From CAVVNN01 sp963838035 (lineage in GTDB: Bacteria; Actinomycetota; Thermoleophilia; Solirubrobacterales; 70-9): a stretch of DNA of 64,000 nucleotides. A model generated the notes under the pieces. That model worked only from the letters and a program-made list of their open reading frames with translations. It was not told the DNA's origin and did not search any database. Positions 23,762-32,362 of this stretch are shown piece by piece (position 1 is the first letter of the stretch; every line of letters starts with the position of its first letter). The stretch is taken from contig CAWIPM010000002.1 in NCBI GenBank assembly GCA_963838035.1, positions 372,001-436,000 on the forward strand, written 5' to 3'. Both the position numbers and the translations under genes were made by a program.

Positions 23762-24286
23762 ATGGCCCAAGCGCCCACCACCGTCGTCGACCTCTCGCGC
23801 CTCTCGCTGACCCATGGCGAGGGCCGGCGGCTTGACTTGGGAGTTCGGCTCGACCCGGTCGAGCTGGGCGGTCAGACCTACATCGCGTCGCCCGAAACGG
23901 TGGGTGCCCGGCTCGACGTCTCCCGTCCGAGCGGCGGCTACGCATTCCGCCTCCGCTTTCCGCTCCGCATCGAGGGGCCCTGCGTGCGTTGCCTCGAGGA
24001 CGCCGCGGTCGAAACCGAGGTGGACGCCCGCGAGGTCGACAAGGCCGATACCGACGACGAGGAGCTGCGCAGTCCATACGTGACCAACGACGAGCTCGAC
24101 CTGGGCCGCTGGGCGCACGACGCCGTCGTGCTGGCAACTCCGACTCGCGTCCTCTGCCGCCCGGACTGCGCCGGACTCTGTCCCGTCTGCGGCGAATCCC
24201 TCAACGACGCCGACTCCTCCGCCCATAGGCACGACACGGGCCTCGACCCCCGCCTGCAAAAGCTCCGCGAGCTCAAGCTCGACTAG
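23762..24286 (+). CDS. yceD: YceD/DUF177 family protein
   Basis: 174 residues. FPLRIEGPCVRCLEDA and LCRPDCAGLCPVCGESLN are the two conserved Cys motifs of DUF177, a family linked to 23S rRNA metabolism and found beside rpmF or rnc. A strong GGAGGAG ends 5 nt before ATG. On the plus strand, opposite to all its usual partners here, which suggests a local inversion. Confidence 0.92.
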   Translation: MAQAPTTVVDLSRLSLTHGEGRRLDLGVRLDPVELGGQTYIASPETVGARLDVSRPSGGYAFRLRFPLRIEGPCVRCLEDAAVETEVDAREVDKADTDDEELRSPYVTNDELDLGRWAHDAVVLATPTRVLCRPDCAGLCPVCGESLNDADSSAHRHDTGLDPRLQKLRELKLD

Positions 24287-24300
24287 CGAGCGGCTCGCGA

Positions 24301-24367
24301 GCGGCCCGCTGAGCGTGGCCGAGAACGGACACGCTTGCCCGCCCGCAGGCCACCCTCAGCGGGCCGC
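24301..24367. terminator. long hairpin between convergent yceD and sepIVA
   Basis: GCGGCCCGCTGAG-c-GTGGCC (24301-24320) is complementary to GGCCAC-c-CTCAGCGGGCCGC (24348-24367): 19 pairs with a single C-C mismatch, 27-nt loop. Placed 14 nt after yceD and 14 nt before the sepIVA stop. No T-run on either side, so a factor-assisted bidirectional terminator or mRNA 3'-end stabiliser is likely. Confidence 0.7.
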
Positions 24368-24381
24368 CCACGGAATCGCCT

Positions 24382-24861
24382 CTACTGCTGCTCGTCGAGC
24401 TCGGCGACCGGCTCTTCGTCGCGGCCCGCAAGCCGGTCGCGGCCCCGCTGTACGGCTGCGAGGAACTTCTGAAGATTGACCTCGAGCGTGTTGAGGATCT
24501 CGTCGGCGTAGTCCTCGGCGCCGAGTCGGATCTCCCGCTCGCGCGTCCTCGCGTCCTCGACGATCTCGTCGGCGGCACGCTCCGCCTGCTTGGTGACCTC
24601 CTCGTCGGAGATCAGGCGGGCCTGCTGCTCACGTGCCTCACGGACGATCCGCTCGGACTCCCGCTTCGCCTCTGCGAGCATCTCCTGGCGCTCCTTGACG
24701 ATCCAGCGCGCCTGCTTGATCTCCTCGGGGATCGTCGCCCGCATCTGGTCGAGCAGGTCGTAGATCTCCTCGCGGTCCACGCGCACCTGGTCCGTCAGGG
24801 GGACGGGACGGGCGTTGTGGACGACGTCGTCCAGCTTGTCTATTAGAACCAGAACGTCCAT
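24382..24861 (-). CDS. sepIVA: SepIVA-like/DivIVA-domain coiled-coil division protein
   Basis: 159 residues. The N-terminus MDVLVLIDKLDDVVHNARPVPL matches the short DivIVA-like membrane-targeting segment of mycobacterial SepIVA; residues about 30-135 are a long charged helix (coiled coil); the tail is acidic. In Mycobacterium the homologue lies beside the DUF177 gene and rnc, as it does here. Inferred role in septal/envelope synthesis. Confidence 0.82.
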   Translation of the reverse strand: MDVLVLIDKLDDVVHNARPVPLTDQVRVDREEIYDLLDQMRATIPEEIKQARWIVKERQEMLAEAKRESERIVREAREQQARLISDEEVTKQAERAADEIVEDARTREREIRLGAEDYADEILNTLEVNLQKFLAAVQRGRDRLAGRDEEPVAELDEQQ

Positions 24862-24873
24862 CGGCAGTGCGTA

Positions 24874-24879
24874 AGCCTA
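24874..24879 (-). promoter_or_regulatory. TANNNT hexamer before sepIVA
   Basis: TAGGCT, 12 nt before ATG 24861, at the end of the structured 103-nt gap after coaD. Confidence 0.4.
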
Positions 24880-24886
24880 CGTGTCA

Positions 24887-24949
24887 GAGCCGTATTTGGT
24901 GAAGAAGCCGTTATTTCCTCGGCTTTTTGCAAACTCTCGCCCACGGCTC
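24887..24949. repeat. nested inverted repeats in the coaD-sepIVA gap
   Basis: Outer arms GAGCCGT (24887-24893) and ACGGCTC (24943-24949) enclose inner arms AAGCCG (24905-24910) and CGGCTT (24920-24925). On the plus strand the inner stem is followed by TTTT; on the minus strand only by CTTCTTC. May attenuate coaD read-through into sepIVA. Confidence 0.45.
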
Positions 24950-24964
24950 CACCACCCGAGAAGC

Positions 24965-25462
24965 CTACCTGTCGCCCAGTCGCTGCGCCATGGCGACCGC
25001 AACCGGGGCGGGCACCAGGTCGCCGACGTCGCCGCCGAACGTCGCCATTTCCTTGACGCCTGTCGAGGAGAGGAAGCTGTAGTGGGGCGAAGCGATGACG
25101 TAGATGCTCTCGATGCGGGGGTCGAGCTTGCGGTTGAGCTGGGCCATCTCGAACTCGTACTCGAAGTCGGAAATCGCCCGCAGCCCCTTGACGATCGCGG
25201 TGGCGTCGTTGTCGCGCGCGAACTCGACCAGCAGGTTGGAGAAGATCGAGACCTCGACGTTGGGGAGATCGGCCGTGGCCTCCTCGATGAACGCCCTGCG
25301 CTCCTCCGCGGTGAACAGCGTCTTCTCCTTGCGAAGCGGGCTGTTGACCACGCCGACGACGACCCGCTCAAAGACGTGCGAGGTGCGGGTGATGATGTCG
25401 AGGTGCCCGTTGGTGACCGGGTCATAGCTTCCCGGGCAGACGACTGTGCCGTTCCGGCTCAC
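24965..25462 (-). CDS. coaD: phosphopantetheine adenylyltransferase
   Basis: 165 residues: VVCPGSYDPVTNGHLDII with the nucleotidyl-transferase T/HxGH-like motif, KGLRAISDFEYEFEMAQLN, and SSTGVKEMATFGGDV. Fourth step of CoA synthesis (4'-phosphopantetheine plus ATP). Start GTG overlaps the rsmD stop (GTGA), the common rsmD-coaD pairing. Confidence 0.96.
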   Translation of the reverse strand: MSRNGTVVCPGSYDPVTNGHLDIITRTSHVFERVVVGVVNSPLRKEKTLFTAEERRAFIEEATADLPNVEVSIFSNLLVEFARDNDATAIVKGLRAISDFEYEFEMAQLNRKLDPRIESIYVIASPHYSFLSSTGVKEMATFGGDVGDLVPAPVAVAMAQRLGDR

Positions 25463-26007
25463 CGACTCATCCTCTTGTAGAAGGAGACCTCAGCGGCGCC
25501 GTAGCGCCGCTGACGAAGGCGCTCCAGCGAGTCGATCCGCAACGGGCTGCGGGCGGCGCTCTCGACTACGGCGCAGCCATCCTCTGCAAGAAGGCCGGGC
25601 AGATGGGTGTCGAGTCGCTCGCCCACGCGGTCGGCGAGTCTATAAGGGGCGTCGACGAAGACGAGGTCGAAGCGGGGTGCCGCGGCGCAGGCGGCTCGGC
25701 TCGCCAGCCATCGCTCGACGTCGGAGCGGACCAGCTCGGCTCGCTCGCCCAGGCCGAGGCGCTCGACGTTCCCGAGCGCCGGCCGAGTGTCGCGGTCGAT
25801 GAGCGTAGCGGAGGCGGCGCCGCGCGAGAGCGCCTCGATCGCCAGCGCGCCGGTGCCACAGTAGAGGTCGAGGACGGTCGCCCCGACCACGCGCTCGCCG
25901 AGGGCCGAGAAGACCGCCTCGCGCACCCGGTCCGATGTCGGCCGCACCTTCCATCCCCGAGGAGCGACCAGCCGCTGCCCCCCCAACTTCCCTGAGATCA
26001 CACGCAT
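25459..26007 (-). CDS. rsmD: 16S rRNA (guanine-966-N2)-methyltransferase
   Basis: 182 residues: MRVISGKLGGQRL, RPTSDRVREAVFSAL, and VLDLYCGTGALAIEALSRGA (motif I). The catalytic motif usually written DPPY/F reads VFVDAPYRL here, with the first Pro replaced by Ala. ATG 26007 is preceded by GAGGG at about 7 nt after a structured leader. Confidence 0.92.
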   Translation of the reverse strand: MRVISGKLGGQRLVAPRGWKVRPTSDRVREAVFSALGERVVGATVLDLYCGTGALAIEALSRGAASATLIDRDTRPALGNVERLGLGERAELVRSDVERWLASRAACAAAPRFDLVFVDAPYRLADRVGERLDTHLPGLLAEDGCAVVESAARSPLRIDSLERLRQRRYGAAEVSFYKRMSR

Positions 26008-26027
26008 CGACTTCCCTCTTCAGGGTG

Positions 26028-26073
26028 CGTGCGTGAGGTTGGGGGGGAATTATGACCCTCAACCTCAGGCACG
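26028..26073. repeat. hairpin with promoter-like loop in the recG-rsmD gap
   Basis: CGTGC-G-TGAGGTTG (26028-26041) is complementary to CAACCTCA-G-GCACG (26060-26073): 13 pairs with one mismatch, 18-nt loop. On the minus strand the loop carries CATAAT followed by seven C. The structure precedes rsmD by 20 nt; it may be a leader hairpin, a promoter operator, or a repeat-family copy. Confidence 0.55.
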
Positions 26074-26084
26074 TCGCAATCATC

Positions 26085-28208
26085 TCAGAGCGGGATCGGG
26101 TCGGCGGCGGCGGCGCCGAAGCGGCGGCGGGCTGCCTCGAGTAGGGGGCCGAGACCGGGAGCTTCGAGGGAGCCGTGGCAACGCAGCAGCGCCAGGACCT
26201 CGTCGCGGCTGGAGAGCAGCGCCGGCAGATCCTCGGGGAGGCTCGCCACGGCGAAGCGGGGCAGGCCGTGCTGACGGGTGCCGAGGATCTCGCCCTCGCC
26301 GCGCAGGCCGAGGTCGACCTCGGCGAGCTTGAACCCATCGCTCTCGCGAGCGACCGCCCGCAGCCGCCGCCGCGCCGACTCCCCCGCCCCTTCGGCGAAC
26401 AGCAGGCAGTGGGACTCATGCTCTCCCCGCCCCACCCTGCCCCGCAGCTGGTGAAGTTGGGAGACGCCGAAGCGCTCCGCCCCCTCGATGGCCATCACGG
26501 TCGCGTTGGCGACGTCGATCCCGACCTCGATCACGGTGGTCGAGACGAGGACGTCGGTCGCGCCGGAGACGAACGCCTCCATCGCCTCGGCCTTTCGCGC
26601 CGGCGGCATCTGGCCATGAATGACGCCGACCGAGAACTCTCGCAGCTCACCCGCGGCAAGCCGCGCCGCCTCCTTCTCCACAGCCTTCCCCTGCGATTTC
26701 TCGGACTCTTCGACCAGCGGGCAGACCACGTAGGCCTGTCGCCCCTCGCGCAGGCGCTCGCGGATGAGCTCATAGGCAGCCGGGCGGCGGTCCTCTCCGA
26801 CCAGCCAGGTCTCGACCGGCCTGCGACCGGCGGGAAGCTCGTGCAGCGCGGTGGTGTCGAGGTCGCCGTATGTGGTTAGCGAGAGCGTGCGGGGGATCGG
26901 CGTGGCGGTCATGTGGAGCACATGCGGAGCCATCCCCTCCACCCCCTTCGAGTCGAGCGCCCTGCGTTGCTCCACCCCGAACCGGTGTTGCTCGTCGACC
27001 ACGCAGAGGCCCAACCGCGCGAACTCAACGGCCGGCTCGATCAGCGCGTGCGTGCCGACGATCAGCCCGAGCTCGCCCGTGGCCAAGCGCTGGAGCGCCT
27101 CCCTGCGCCTGGCCTCAGGCGTCCCCCCGGTCAGCAGCGCAAACGGAGTCGCCTCCTCCGCCAGCAGCTTTCCCAGCGTCGCCGCGTGCTGCTCGGCCAG
27201 GGTCTCCGTCGGCGCCATCATCACCGCCTGGAACCCCGCTTCCAGCGCTCGCAGCATCGAGTACAGCGCCACCACCGTCTTCCCCGACCCGACCTCGCCC
27301 ATCAGCAGCCGCTGCATCGGCTCGCCGGAGTCGAGATCGGCGTCGATCTCGTCGAACGCCCGCAGCTGGTCCCGAGTCGGCTCGAATGGCAAAGACTCGA
27401 CCCAGCGCCCGACCTGCTCGCCCGGCTTGCCGAGCCTGGGTGCCGGCCGCGCGGCCCGCTGCGCCCGTTTCCGCGTAGCGAGGATCGCCTGGTAGAGGAA
27501 CAGCTCCTCGAAGGCCAGCCGCGTGCGCGCCTGCTCGACATCCGAGTCTTCCTGCGGGAAGTGCACCGCAGCGATCGCGTCGGCCGCCCCGGCCAGTCCC
27601 CTGCGCACCCGCAGCTCCGCCGGCAGCCCCTCGATCGCGTTTGGCGCCCATCGCACCGCCTGCTCGATCCAATTTCGCAACCTCTGCGGCTTCAGCTGCT
27701 CGGTGCCCGGGTGCACGGGAACCAAGCTCGCGGCCTCTCCGGTGGGAACGAACTCGAATTCCGAAACCCGGAAACCCCGTTTGTCGCGTGAGCCCGTGAG
27801 CAGCAGCTGAGCGCCTTTCGTGAGCTTCCGGGCCAGCCACGGCTGGTTGAACCAGGAGGCCCTGATCGAGCCGGAGTCGTCGCCGACCTTGACCGAGGTG
27901 ATCGACAGGCCGCGACGGCGAAATGGACGTGGCTGACCACCCAGCACCTCGACTCGAACCGTCGCCCGAGCCCCCGCCTCGAGGTCGGCCACCGGTACCA
28001 CGGTGCGATCGCGGTGGCTGTGGGGCACCCGCAGGAGCAGGTCTCCGACCGTCGAGATGCCGGCCTCGGCCGCAGCTTCGGCCAGCTTCGGGCCGACGCC
28101 CTCGAGCCCCTGCAGCGATACGTCCAGGACGCTCGGGCGCGGCCAGTGGACGGGGGCGTCGCGCAGCTCGGCGCGAGACAGCTCGCGAGCGCCGGCAAAC
28201 GCCCGCAC
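26085..28208 (-). CDS. recG: ATP-dependent DNA helicase RecG
   Basis: About 707 residues. N-terminal wedge with LEGVGPKLAEAAAEAGI (HhH) and an OB fold; helicase core with LMGEVGSGKTVVAL (Walker A), CVVDEQHRFGVEQR (DExH), TATPIPRTL (motif III), VSTTVIEVGIDVANAT and QLRGRVGRGEHES (motifs V-VI). Reverses stalled forks and processes R-loops. GTG 28208 overlaps the fakA stop (TAGTG); the frame is open to TTG 28235. Confidence 0.96.
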   Translation of the reverse strand: MRAFAGARELSRAELRDAPVHWPRPSVLDVSLQGLEGVGPKLAEAAAEAGISTVGDLLLRVPHSHRDRTVVPVADLEAGARATVRVEVLGGQPRPFRRRGLSITSVKVGDDSGSIRASWFNQPWLARKLTKGAQLLLTGSRDKRGFRVSEFEFVPTGEAASLVPVHPGTEQLKPQRLRNWIEQAVRWAPNAIEGLPAELRVRRGLAGAADAIAAVHFPQEDSDVEQARTRLAFEELFLYQAILATRKRAQRAARPAPRLGKPGEQVGRWVESLPFEPTRDQLRAFDEIDADLDSGEPMQRLLMGEVGSGKTVVALYSMLRALEAGFQAVMMAPTETLAEQHAATLGKLLAEEATPFALLTGGTPEARRREALQRLATGELGLIVGTHALIEPAVEFARLGLCVVDEQHRFGVEQRRALDSKGVEGMAPHVLHMTATPIPRTLSLTTYGDLDTTALHELPAGRRPVETWLVGEDRRPAAYELIRERLREGRQAYVVCPLVEESEKSQGKAVEKEAARLAAGELREFSVGVIHGQMPPARKAEAMEAFVSGATDVLVSTTVIEVGIDVANATVMAIEGAERFGVSQLHQLRGRVGRGEHESHCLLFAEGAGESARRRLRAVARESDGFKLAEVDLGLRGEGEILGTRQHGLPRFAVASLPEDLPALLSSRDEVLALLRCHGSLEAPGLGPLLEAARRRFGAAAADPIPL

Positions 28209-29839
28209 TACTGGGCCGCGAGCAGCCACCACCAACTCGGCTGACCGCCTTCATGGGTCTCGACCTCGACCCCCTCGGGGACGTGAGTGTCGATCCCAGA
28301 GAGCGCGATCGGCGCACCCTCGCCGGCGATCACGGTGACGATCTCCGCCTCCTCGGCGAGCTGTTGGATCGTCGCCGTCAAGGTCGAGGAAGCATCTCCC
28401 CAGGCGACAATCTCACCACCGGCGAAACCGACTGCGTCGCCCTGGCGGAAGCGACCCTGGGCGTCGTCGCGGGCGGCCGGCGCAACGCCTCCCGTGGCAA
28501 TCTCGGCCAGTGCCGCATCGAGGCGCTCGGCATTCTCTGCGGCCGGAGCCGAGGGAACGAGCTCGACCAGAGCGAGCAGGCTCGCCTGCTGCGAGGTCGC
28601 GCCGACCACCCGGGCCGGCTTCTCGGAGAGCTCGCAGGCGCGCTCGGCTGCCATCACCACGTTGGAGGAACTGGGCAGGACCAGGACTTCCTCCGCCGGG
28701 ACCTCATGGATTCCGGCCAGCAGCTCGTATGTGGAGGGGTTGAGGGTCTCCCCGCAGGGGACGACGTGGGCTCCGAAACCCGCGAACAGGCGCTCCATTC
28801 CCGCGCCGGCCGCGACAGCCAGGGCCCCCGTTCGCCCGGAGGCCAGCCGGGCCCGGCGCTCGGCGATCTGCTCGCGCATGTCGGCGACGTCGAGGTTGGC
28901 GACCTCGCCGACCCCGTCGAAGAGGGCGACCGCGGCCTCGGGCTCGTCGGTGTGGACGTGCACCTTGAGCGTCACCTCGTCTCCGACCACGAGCACCGAG
29001 TCGCCGAGGCCCTCGAGCCGAGGCACGAACTCGCGACCGACCAGGCCCTGGCCGGAGACGATGAAGTTGGTGCAGTAGCGGAATCGGCTGTCCGCGTGGT
29101 GGGGTCGGCTGAGCCGCGGCGCCTCTTGGCGCGGGACGTCGGGCGGCTCGGCGCCGTCGCCGCGCAGGCCGGCGACGACCCCGGCGAGGATCAGCACCAG
29201 GCCGTAGCCGCCGGCGTCGACCACACCGGACTCGCGCAGCACCTCGAGCTGCTCCGGGGTGCGCTCGACGGCGCGCTTGCCGTCCTCGATCGCGCGCTCC
29301 AGCACCTCGGCGAGGATCGCGTCCTGCTCGGCGTCGGTGACGTCCTGGGCGAGCCTCTGCTTGCCGGCCTCGAGGTGGGCGAGCTGGCGGGCGATCGAGT
29401 GCGCCATCTCGCGGAATACGGTCAGCATCGTTCCCTCGGCCGGCTCGCGAACGGATTCGTAGGCGGCATCGGCTGCGCGGGCGAAGGCAGAGGCGACGAG
29501 CACCGGGTCGACCAGCTCGCCGGGCCTGCTGGCAAGCTCCTCGGCGGCGCCGCGGACGATCTGGCTGAGGATCACCCCGGAGTTTCCGCGGGCCCCCATC
29601 AGCGCAGCCCGGGCGAGCGCCTGGACGAGACGGGTGCGGCCGACCTCGTCGACCTCGAGCCCGTCGAGGCGGTCGAGCTCCTCCATCACCGCCCGCATCG
29701 TCATCGCCATGTTGTCGCCGGTGTCGCCGTCGGCGACCGGGAACACGTTGAGGTCGTTGACCTCCTCGCGGCGCGCTTCGAGGGAGGCGTAAGCGGAGGA
29801 GACGACCCGCCGGAAACGCTCTATCGAGGGATCGGCCAT
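28208..29839 (-). CDS. fakA: DAK2-domain fatty acid kinase FakA-like (YloV)
   Basis: 543 residues from ATG 29839. N-terminal DAK2 (DhaL) domain: DLNVFPVADGDTGDNMAMTM supplies metal-binding Asp residues, GARGNSGVILSQI the ATP site. Middle and C-terminal FakA domains follow (VTLKVHVHTDEPEAAVAL). FakA phosphorylates fatty acids held by FakB; no fakB (DegV) is in the window. An in-frame extension to 30034 is rejected since TAGATT sits 7 nt before 29839 and the divergent transporter starts at 29916. fakA-recG-rsmD-coaD is a conserved order. Confidence 0.92.
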   Translation of the reverse strand: MADPSIERFRRVVSSAYASLEARREEVNDLNVFPVADGDTGDNMAMTMRAVMEELDRLDGLEVDEVGRTRLVQALARAALMGARGNSGVILSQIVRGAAEELASRPGELVDPVLVASAFARAADAAYESVREPAEGTMLTVFREMAHSIARQLAHLEAGKQRLAQDVTDAEQDAILAEVLERAIEDGKRAVERTPEQLEVLRESGVVDAGGYGLVLILAGVVAGLRGDGAEPPDVPRQEAPRLSRPHHADSRFRYCTNFIVSGQGLVGREFVPRLEGLGDSVLVVGDEVTLKVHVHTDEPEAAVALFDGVGEVANLDVADMREQIAERRARLASGRTGALAVAAGAGMERLFAGFGAHVVPCGETLNPSTYELLAGIHEVPAEEVLVLPSSSNVVMAAERACELSEKPARVVGATSQQASLLALVELVPSAPAAENAERLDAALAEIATGGVAPAARDDAQGRFRQGDAVGFAGGEIVAWGDASSTLTATIQQLAEEAEIVTVIAGEGAPIALSGIDTHVPEGVEVETHEGGQPSWWWLLAAQ

Positions 29840-29846
29840 CAGCCGA

Positions 29847-29852
29847 AATCTA
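29847..29852 (-). promoter_or_regulatory. TANNNT hexamer before fakA
   Basis: TAGATT, 7 nt before ATG 29839; decides the start. Confidence 0.5.
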
Positions 29853-29898
29853 GCCGTAGTGCGCGGACGCGGCGAAAAGGCCGGGCCGGACGGTTCGC

Positions 29899-29904
29899 TA
29901 CGGT
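29899..29904 (+). promoter_or_regulatory. TANNNT hexamer before the MMPL transporter
   Basis: TACGGT, 11 nt before ATG 29916; supports this start over GTG 29859. Confidence 0.4.
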
Positions 29905-29915
29905 CCTGCCCTCGA

Positions 29916-32075
29916 ATGCGACGCCTCGGAGATTGGTGCACGACCCACCGCCGAGCCGTGATCCTCGGCTGGATCGTGGCGCTTGTCGCGATCGGCTTCC
30001 TCGCAGGCTCCGCCGGATCCTCGTTCTCGAACAACTTCGAGCTGCCGTCCTCGGGCTCCCAGCGCGCTCTCGAGTTGCTCGAAAAGCGCTTCCCGGCCCG
30101 CTCCGGCGCCGAAGAGCAGGTCGTCTTCCGGGCGGCCGGCGGCGTCCGGGTGGCGGCCGTGAAGCGGCGGATGCAGCGGGCATTCGAAGAGATCGCCCAG
30201 GTCCCTCAGGTGACCGGCGTCGCCAGCCCATACGACGGCGGCGGCAGCGCCGCGATCGCGCCCGGCGGCGAGATCGCCTACGCGACGGTGATGTTCGACC
30301 GCCTGACCAACAAGCTCGACAAGGCGAACATCGAAAAGACGATCGACCTGGCACAGGGCGCCGCCGGGCCGCGGCTCCAGGTGGAGCTGGGCGGGCAGCC
30401 GGTCGAGCAGGTGCGCCAGGAAGAAGGCGACACCTCGTTCGCCATCGGCCTGCTGGCCGCGGTCATGATCCTGCTGATCACCTTCGGCTCGGTGGTCGCG
30501 ATGGGCCTGCCGCTCCTCACCGCGCTCTTCGCCCTCGGCGTCGGGCTGAGCCTCGTGACACTCGGGACCCACGTCTTCGACACCGCCAACTTCGCTCCCC
30601 AGCTCGCGGCGATGATCGGGCTCGGTGTCGGCATCGACTACGCCCTCTTCATCGTCACCCGCTTCCGCAACGGGCTCGACGACGGCCTGGAGCCGCACGC
30701 AGCGGTGGTGCGGGCGGTCGACACCGCCGGCCGCGCCGTGCTCTTCGCCGGCCTCACGGTGATCATCTCGCTGCTGGGGATGCTGCTGCTCGGCGTCACG
30801 TTCCTCTACGGAGTGGCGATCGCCGCCGCCCTGGCTGTGACGATGACGATGATCGCCTCGCTGACGCTGCTGCCGGCACTGCTGGCGATCGCCGGGCGGC
30901 GCGTCGACCGCCTGCGCGTCCCGGGGCTGGGCCGGCGCCGCTCGGGCAGCCTCGAGAAGAGCCGTTGGTTTATCTGGAGCCACTGGATCCAGCGCCGGCC
31001 CGTCGTCGCCATGCTGCTCTCCGGCGGCCTGCTGCTGGTCCTCTGCATTCCCACCCTCTCGCTGCGGCTCGGCTCCAGTGATGCAGGCTCCGACCCCGCC
31101 GGCAGCACCACCCGCAAGGCATACGACCTGCTCGCCGAGGGCTTCGGGCCCGGCTTCAACGGGCCGCTGGAGCTGGTCGCCAGCCTGCCGCGCGCCGGGG
31201 ACGCCGCGGCGCTGGTCGAGCTGGGCAAAAAGGCGGAAGGCGAGCCCGGGGTCGCCGCCGTCTCCTCGCCAGCGCTCAACCCGGCCAAGGACACCGGGGT
31301 GATCCAGATCTATCCGACCACCTCGCCGCAGAGCGAGGCGACGACGGAACTGCTGCACACCTTGCGCAACCGGCTGATCCCGCCGGTGCAGAGGCGCAGT
31401 GGGGCGCTCGTCTACGTCGGCGGCACCACCGCGATCTTCGAGGACTTCGGCAACGCACTGGCCGAAAAGCTGCCGCTCTTCATCGGCGTCGTCGTGCTGC
31501 TCTCGGCGCTGCTGCTGATGGCGGTCTTCCGCTCGGTGCTGGTGCCGCTGAAGGCGATGCTGATGAATCTACTCAGCATCGGCGCCGCCTTCGGCGTCGT
31601 CGTCGCGGTCTTCCAGTGGGGTTGGCTCGGCGGCCCGATCGGGCTCGACGGAACCGGCCCGATCGAGTCGTTCCTGCCGGTATTCCTGTTCGCGATCGTC
31701 TTCGGCCTCTCGATGGACTACGAGGTCTTTCTGATGTCGCGCATCCACGAGGAATGGGAGGCCAGCCAGGAGGCGTCCCGGGCGGTCACCCGCGGCCTGG
31801 CCCTGACCGGCCGCGTGATCACCGCCGCCGCGGCGATCATGGTCACCGTCTTCGCCTCCTTCATGCTCGGCGAAGACCGCGTGATCAAGCTCTTCGGCCT
31901 CGGCCTCTCGATCGCGGTGCTGATCGACGCCGTCGTCATCCGCACCGTCCTCGTCCCGTCGATCATGCAGCTCTTCGGCGCCCGCGCCTGGTGGCTACCG
32001 GACTGGCTGCGCCGGCGCCTACCCCGGATTGCGGTCGAGCCGCAGGCCGCCGAGCCCCTCCCCGAGGTCGACTGA
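29916..32075 (+). CDS. MMPL-family RND transporter
   Basis: 719 residues in the duplicated MMPL plan: one N-terminal helix (AVILGWIVALVAIGFLAG), a periplasmic-type domain, five helices including GLGVGIDYALFIVTRFRNG, then the same again with GLSMDYEVFLMSRIHEEW. The two Asp-Tyr pairs in transmembrane helices 4 and 10 are the proton-relay residues of MmpL proteins. Likely exports lipids or hydrophobic compounds. It is on the plus strand between rpmB and fakA, which are otherwise adjacent in many bacteria. Confidence 0.92.
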   Translation: MRRLGDWCTTHRRAVILGWIVALVAIGFLAGSAGSSFSNNFELPSSGSQRALELLEKRFPARSGAEEQVVFRAAGGVRVAAVKRRMQRAFEEIAQVPQVTGVASPYDGGGSAAIAPGGEIAYATVMFDRLTNKLDKANIEKTIDLAQGAAGPRLQVELGGQPVEQVRQEEGDTSFAIGLLAAVMILLITFGSVVAMGLPLLTALFALGVGLSLVTLGTHVFDTANFAPQLAAMIGLGVGIDYALFIVTRFRNGLDDGLEPHAAVVRAVDTAGRAVLFAGLTVIISLLGMLLLGVTFLYGVAIAAALAVTMTMIASLTLLPALLAIAGRRVDRLRVPGLGRRRSGSLEKSRWFIWSHWIQRRPVVAMLLSGGLLLVLCIPTLSLRLGSSDAGSDPAGSTTRKAYDLLAEGFGPGFNGPLELVASLPRAGDAAALVELGKKAEGEPGVAAVSSPALNPAKDTGVIQIYPTTSPQSEATTELLHTLRNRLIPPVQRRSGALVYVGGTTAIFEDFGNALAEKLPLFIGVVVLLSALLLMAVFRSVLVPLKAMLMNLLSIGAAFGVVVAVFQWGWLGGPIGLDGTGPIESFLPVFLFAIVFGLSMDYEVFLMSRIHEEWEASQEASRAVTRGLALTGRVITAAAAIMVTVFASFMLGEDRVIKLFGLGLSIAVLIDAVVIRTVLVPSIMQLFGARAWWLPDWLRRRLPRIAVEPQAAEPLPEVD

Positions 32076-32159
32076 GCAAGCAACGCGGACCACGACGATG
32101 AGCGGGTAGCAGCGCTATTCGCGAAGAGTCGGGTGCCGCTTGGCGCCGGTCAGACGGCC

Positions 32160-32351
32160 TCAGGCGGCCTTGACGACCTTGTTGGCCTTCAAGCAGCGAG
32201 TGCAGACGTAGGCGCGCAGGGTTCGGCCGCCGTCCTGGATCCGGACCTTCTGCAGATTGGGGTCGAAGCGCCGCTTGGTGGCGACCATCGAGTGGCTCCG
32301 GGACTGTCCGAACGCAGGTCCCTTGCCGCAGCTGTGGCATACCTTGGCCAT
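32160..32351 (-). CDS. rpmB: ribosomal protein L28
   Basis: 63 residues: MAKVCHSCGKGPAFGQSRSH, KRRFDPNLQKVRI, and AYVCTRCLKANKV. Two CxxC pairs make this the zinc-containing form. ATG 32351 is 11 nt after TACCAT. Follows ribH by 22 nt; convergent with the MMPL gene. Confidence 0.97.
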   Translation of the reverse strand: MAKVCHSCGKGPAFGQSRSHSMVATKRRFDPNLQKVRIQDGGRTLRAYVCTRCLKANKVVKAA

Positions 32352-32362
32352 CGGGATCGGGG

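Noticed and set aside
27923..31081. 1,052-residue plus-strand open frame
   Set aside because: It runs antisense to fakA/recG and then out of frame in the MMPL gene; low-complexity Arg/Gly/Pro composition typical of GC-rich shadow frames.
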